DNA of 64,000 nucleotides from Trinickia terrae. GTDB taxonomy: Bacteria > Pseudomonadota > Gammaproteobacteria > Burkholderiales > Burkholderiaceae. How positions within the stretch are numbered: position 1 is the stretch's first letter; every line of letters begins with the position of its first letter. The position numbers and the translations under genes are program-made. The notes beneath the pieces are model-generated. The model made no database searches and had not been told where the DNA came from. It worked only from the letters and a program-made list of their open reading frames with translations. The stretch spans positions 1 through 64,000 of the forward strand of contig NZ_SWJE01000019.1 in the NCBI RefSeq assembly GCF_005144415.1, written 5' to 3'. This document shows, piece by piece, positions 60,380 through 64,000 of the stretch.

Positions 60380-63300
60380 GCCAGAAAGACCGCCTCGGCG
60401 CCGGTGGCCGGATCAACCGCGCGATCCCGCTCACGTTCACGTTCAACGGCAGGACCTACCAGGGCTATCAGGGAGACACGCTCGCCTCGGCGCTGCTTGC
60501 CAACGGCGTGCATTTCGTCGCGCGCAGCTGGAAGTACCACCGTCCGCGCGGCATCGTGACGGCTGGCGTCGAAGAGCCGAACGCCGTCGTGCAGCTCGAG
60601 CGCGGCGTCTACACGGTGCCGAACGCGCGCGCGACCGAGGTCGAGCTGTACCAGGGGCTCGTCGCCACGAGCGTCAACGCCGAGCCGTCGATCGAGCACG
60701 ACCGCATGGCCGTCAACCAGAAGATCGCGCGCTTCATTCCGGCGGGCTTCTACTACAAGACCTTCATGTGGCCGCGCAAATGGTGGCCCAAGTACGAAGA
60801 GAAGATTCGCGAGGCGGCGGGGCTCGGCAAGGCGCCCGACACGCGCGACGCCGACCGCTACGACAAGTGCTACGCGCATTGCGACGTGCTCGTGGTCGGC
60901 GGCGGGCCGGCCGGGCTGGCGGCTGCCCATGCGGCGGGCATTGCGGGTGCGCGTGTGATTCTCGTCGACGATCAGCGCGAGCTGGGCGGCAGCCTGCTCT
61001 CGTGCAAGGCGGAGATCGACGGCAAGCCGGCGATGCAATGGGTCGAGAAGATCGAGGCGGCACTCTCGCAGATGCCGGACGTGAAGATCCTCTCGCGCAG
61101 CACAGCGTTCGGCTATCAGGACCACAACCTCGTGACCGTCGTGCAGCGCCTGACGGATCATCTGCCCGTCTCGATGCGCAAGGGCACGCGCGAGCTGCTG
61201 TGGAAGGTGCGGGCGAAGCGCGTGATTCTCGCGACCGGCGCGCATGAGCGTCCGCTCGTGTTCGGCAACAACGACTTGCCGGGCGTGATGCTCGCTTCGG
61301 CGGTCTCGACCTACGTGCATCGCTATGGCGTGCTGCCGGGCCGCGAGGCCGTCGTGTTCACGAACAACGATGACGGCTATCAGTGCGCGCTCGATCTCAA
61401 GGCATGCGGAGCGAAAGTGACCGTCGTCGATCCGCGCTCGCAAGGCAACGGCACGCTGCCCAACGCCGCACGCCGGCAAGGCGTGAAGGTGCTCAACGGC
61501 GCGGTCGTGACCGAGGCGCGCGGCAAGTGGCGCGTGGCGTCGGTCGAAGTGGCGCCGTTTGCGAACGGCAAGACGGGGGCGAAGCAGGAAAGCCTGTCGT
61601 GCGACCTGCTCGCGATGTCGGGCGGCTGGAGCCCCGTGCTGCACCTCTTCGCGCAGTCGGGCGGCAAGGCGCACTGGAACGACGAGAAAGCCTGCTTCGT
61701 GCCCGGCAAGGCGATGCAGGCGGAGGCGAGCGTCGGCGCGGCGGCCGGTGAGTTCGGCCTCGCGCGCGGCTTGCGCTTCGCGGTCGACGCGGGCGTCGAG
61801 GCGGCAAAGGCGCTCGGTTTCAAGGCGGAGCGGCCGGCCGCGCCGCGCGTCGCCGAGATCGGCGAGACGCCGCTGTTGCCGCTGTGGCTCGTCGGCAGCC
61901 GCGAGGCCGCGCAGCGCGGGCCGAAGCAGTTCGTCGACTTCCAGAACGACGTATCGGCGGCCGATATCCTGCTCGCCGCGCGCGAGGGCTTCGAATCGGT
62001 CGAGCACGTCAAGCGCTATACGGCGATGGGTTTCGGCACTGACCAGGGCAAGCTCGGCAACATCAACGGCATGGCGATTCTTGCCCAAGCGCTCGGCAAG
62101 ACGATCCCCGAGACCGGCACGACGACGTTCCGCCCGAACTACACGCCGGTCACGTTCGGCGCGTTCGCGGGCCGCGAGCTCGGCGACTTCCTCGATCCGA
62201 TCCGCAAGACCTGCATCCACGAATGGCACGCCGAGCATGGCGCGATGTTCGAGGACGTCGGCAACTGGAAGCGGCCCTGGTATTACCCGAAGGCCGGCGA
62301 GGACCTGCACTCGGCCGTGGCGCGCGAATGTCTCGCGGTGCGCAACGGCGTCGGCATTCTCGATGCGTCGACGCTCGGCAAGATCGACATCCAGGGCCCG
62401 GACGCCGCGCAACTGCTGAACTGGGTCTACACGAACCCGTGGAGCAAGCTCGAAGTGGGCAAGTGCCGCTATGGCCTGATGCTCGACGAAAACGGCATGG
62501 TGTTCGACGACGGCGTGACCGTGCGCCTCGCCGACCATCACTACATGATGACGACGACCACCGGCGGCGCGGCCCGCGTGCTGACGTGGCTCGAACGCTG
62601 GCTGCAAACGGAGTGGCCTCACTTGCGAGTGCGCCTCGCCTCGGTGACCGACCATTGGGCGACTTTCGCCGTGGTCGGCCCGAAGAGCCGCAAGGTGCTG
62701 CAGAAGGTCTGCGGCGACATCGACTTCGCGAACGCGGCGTTCCCGTTCATGACGTATCGCGAAGGCACGGTGGCGGGCGTCGCGGCGCGCGTGATGCGCA
62801 TCAGCTTCTCAGGCGAGCTCGCCTACGAAGTCAACGCGCCGGCCAACGCGGGCCGCGCGGTGTGGGAAGCGCTGATGGCCGCCGGCGACGAGTTCGGCAT
62901 CACGCCTTACGGTACCGAGACGATGCACGTGCTGCGCGCGGAGAAGGGCTACATCATCGTCGGCCAGGACACCGACGGCTCGATCACGCCGTTCGATCTC
63001 GGCATGGGCGGGCTCGTGGCGAAGTCGAAGGACTTTCTCGGCAGGCGCTCGCTCACGCGCTCCGATACGGCCAAGGAAGGGCGCAAGCAGTTCGTCGGCT
63101 TGCTCACCGAGGACCCGAAGCTCGTGCTGGAGGAAGGCAGCCAGATCGTCGCGAAGCCGCTCGTCAATCATCAGTTCGGCGATCTCGCGCCGATGATCGG
63201 CCATGTCACGTCGAGCTACTACAGCCCGATCCTGAAGCGCTCGATCGCACTCGCCGTCGTGAAGGGCGGCTTGGGCAAGATGGGCGAGACGGTCACGATT

Positions 63301-63387
63301 CCGCTCGCGAACGGCAAGCAGGTCGCGGCGAAGATCTCGAGCCCGGTTTTCTACGACACCGAAGGAGTGCGTCAACATGTGGAATGA
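60376..63387 (+). CDS. soxA: Sarcosine oxidase, alpha subunit
   Basis: A 1003-residue subunit. The N-terminal part has the ferredoxin-like segment FNGRTYQGYQGDTLASALL, then NAD-binding VLVVGGGPAGLAAAHAAG (about residue 173) and the pyridine nucleotide-oxidoreductase core. The C-terminal 400 residues form the GcvT-like folate-binding domain (ILDASTLGKIDIQGPDA, RISFSGELAYEVNAP, GTETMHVLRAEKGY). Length agrees with SoxA (about 1000). The true start is the ATG at 60376; the frame is open upstream of it. The gene ends 11 bp inside soxG. Confidence 0.95.
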   Translation: MSQKDRLGAGGRINRAIPLTFTFNGRTYQGYQGDTLASALLANGVHFVARSWKYHRPRGIVTAGVEEPNAVVQLERGVYTVPNARATEVELYQGLVATSVNAEPSIEHDRMAVNQKIARFIPAGFYYKTFMWPRKWWPKYEEKIREAAGLGKAPDTRDADRYDKCYAHCDVLVVGGGPAGLAAAHAAGIAGARVILVDDQRELGGSLLSCKAEIDGKPAMQWVEKIEAALSQMPDVKILSRSTAFGYQDHNLVTVVQRLTDHLPVSMRKGTRELLWKVRAKRVILATGAHERPLVFGNNDLPGVMLASAVSTYVHRYGVLPGREAVVFTNNDDGYQCALDLKACGAKVTVVDPRSQGNGTLPNAARRQGVKVLNGAVVTEARGKWRVASVEVAPFANGKTGAKQESLSCDLLAMSGGWSPVLHLFAQSGGKAHWNDEKACFVPGKAMQAEASVGAAAGEFGLARGLRFAVDAGVEAAKALGFKAERPAAPRVAEIGETPLLPLWLVGSREAAQRGPKQFVDFQNDVSAADILLAAREGFESVEHVKRYTAMGFGTDQGKLGNINGMAILAQALGKTIPETGTTTFRPNYTPVTFGAFAGRELGDFLDPIRKTCIHEWHAEHGAMFEDVGNWKRPWYYPKAGEDLHSAVARECLAVRNGVGILDASTLGKIDIQGPDAAQLLNWVYTNPWSKLEVGKCRYGLMLDENGMVFDDGVTVRLADHHYMMTTTTGGAARVLTWLERWLQTEWPHLRVRLASVTDHWATFAVVGPKSRKVLQKVCGDIDFANAAFPFMTYREGTVAGVAARVMRISFSGELAYEVNAPANAGRAVWEALMAAGDEFGITPYGTETMHVLRAEKGYIIVGQDTDGSITPFDLGMGGLVAKSKDFLGRRSLTRSDTAKEGRKQFVGLLTEDPKLVLEEGSQIVAKPLVNHQFGDLAPMIGHVTSSYYSPILKRSIALAVVKGGLGKMGETVTIPLANGKQVAAKISSPVFYDTEGVRQHVE

Positions 63388-64000
63388 AGGTAGGGGCAAC
63401 GCTTCGGCCGTCGTGGAGCGCGGCGTGCGCTACGAGTCGCCGCTCGTCGGCGTGCAGGATTTGATGCAGTCGCATCAGGCCGAGGCGTCGAAATACTTCC
63501 GATTGAGCGAGCGGCCGTTTCTCGAGCTCGTGAACTTGCGCGGCGATCTCAACGATGCTGCGTTCGTCGCTGCAGTGGCAAGCGTGCTTGGCTGCAAGCC
63601 GCCTGCGAAGCCGGACACGGTGGCGCTGGGCGACGGCTGCGATGTGCTGTGGCTCGGTCCCGACGAATGGCTCGTGCGTTCGAACGAGGCGCGCGCGGCG
63701 TCGCTGGAGACGAAGCTGCGCGTTGCCTTCGACGGTGCGTATGCGGCGGCTGTCGATGTCGGCAGCGGCTATACGGTGCTCGAAGTCGGGGGCGAGCGCG
63801 TGCGAGACGTGCTTTCGCGAGGCTGTCCGCTTGATTTGCACCCGCGCCTGTTCACGCGCGGACAGTGCGCGCAGAGCCATTTTTTCAAGGCGTCGATCGT
63901 GCTGATTCCAACGGCTGAGAACACGTATGAAATCGTCGTGCGCCGCAGCTTCGCCGACTATTTCTGCCGCATCCTGCTCGACGCCGCCGCGCCGTTGATG
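63377..64000 (+). CDS. soxG: Sarcosine oxidase, gamma subunit (partial at window end)
   Basis: 208 codons are present with no stop before the edge. The frame starts with the ATG at 63377, overlapping soxA by 11 bp. GPDEWLVRSNE and YTVLEVGGERVRDVLSRGCPLDL are the family motifs. The usual length is about 210, so only a few residues are missing. It lacks a catalytic motif of its own and stabilises the tetramer. Confidence 0.93.
   Translation, partial: MWNEGRGNASAVVERGVRYESPLVGVQDLMQSHQAEASKYFRLSERPFLELVNLRGDLNDAAFVAAVASVLGCKPPAKPDTVALGDGCDVLWLGPDEWLVRSNEARAASLETKLRVAFDGAYAAAVDVGSGYTVLEVGGERVRDVLSRGCPLDLHPRLFTRGQCAQSHFFKASIVLIPTAENTYEIVVRRSFADYFCRILLDAAAPLM

Noticed and set aside
1-64000. rRNA, tRNA, prophage, IS elements or CRISPR arrays
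   Set aside because: Read through for conserved tRNA arms, transposase motifs, terminal inverted repeats and repeat-spacer arrays; none recognised.

Overview
The window is high-GC, densely coded chromosomal DNA from a beta-proteobacterium of the family Burkholderiaceae, most likely Paraburkholderia, Trinickia or Caballeronia. The case rests on the G+C-rich codon use, a Burkholderia-type general porin, a liu operon next to a TetR-type regulator, and a sarcosine oxidase/serine dehydratase cluster. I see no rRNA, tRNA, CRISPR array, prophage or insertion sequence. It looks like metabolic core and accessory genome rather than a mobile island.

Layout, 1-25 kb. The window opens with the end of a glutathione-dependent formaldehyde dehydrogenase and its partner S-formylglutathione hydrolase. 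Next come a GlxA-type regulator divergent from a stand-alone cysteine desulfurase, then an RpiR regulator followed by a class III aminotransferase, a carboxymuconolactone-decarboxylase-like protein and a PEP mutase/isocitrate lyase-like protein. The same 14-bp palindrome lies before the regulator and before the aminotransferase. A DUF2891 gene leads to the leucine/isovalerate operon liuABCD, with a TetR regulator and a palindromic operator. After it come an internally shortened AhpD-like gene with a MarR regulator, a CDP-diacylglycerol pyrophosphatase, a ferritin-like protein, a Tat-exported purple acid phosphatase, a NudK-like Nudix hydrolase divergent from a DeoR regulator with clustered direct repeats, an FKBP isomerase, a MAPEG protein and a carboxylesterase.

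Layout, 25-47 kb. A porin, a LysR regulator and a decayed ketoacyl-synthase fragment are followed by an ABC exporter, a CPBP protease, an OprB porin, an ABC ATPase without a permease (with a 5 x 8 bp tandem repeat at its stop) and an FMN reductase. A four-gene set comes next: DUF1329, DUF1302, an RND/MMPL transporter and a Ycf48-like propeller. It looks like an uncharacterised trans-envelope system for a hydrophobic compound and is the most interesting part of the window. Several large palindromes lie between its genes. A choline/betaine ABC importer then follows, with a GlxA-type regulator inserted between its permease and binding-protein genes.

Layout, 47-64 kb. A minus-strand operon encodes a complete D-erythronate/L-threonate catabolic set (denD, otnI, an MFS transporter, otnC, otnK, ltnD) headed by a FadR-type regulator. 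A secreted YVTN propeller with an unassigned C-terminal domain follows. The window ends with a second betaine-type GlxA regulator divergent from sdaA-soxBDAG. Together with the importer at 43-47 kb this suggests uptake of choline or betaine, conversion to sarcosine and glycine, then serine, then pyruvate.
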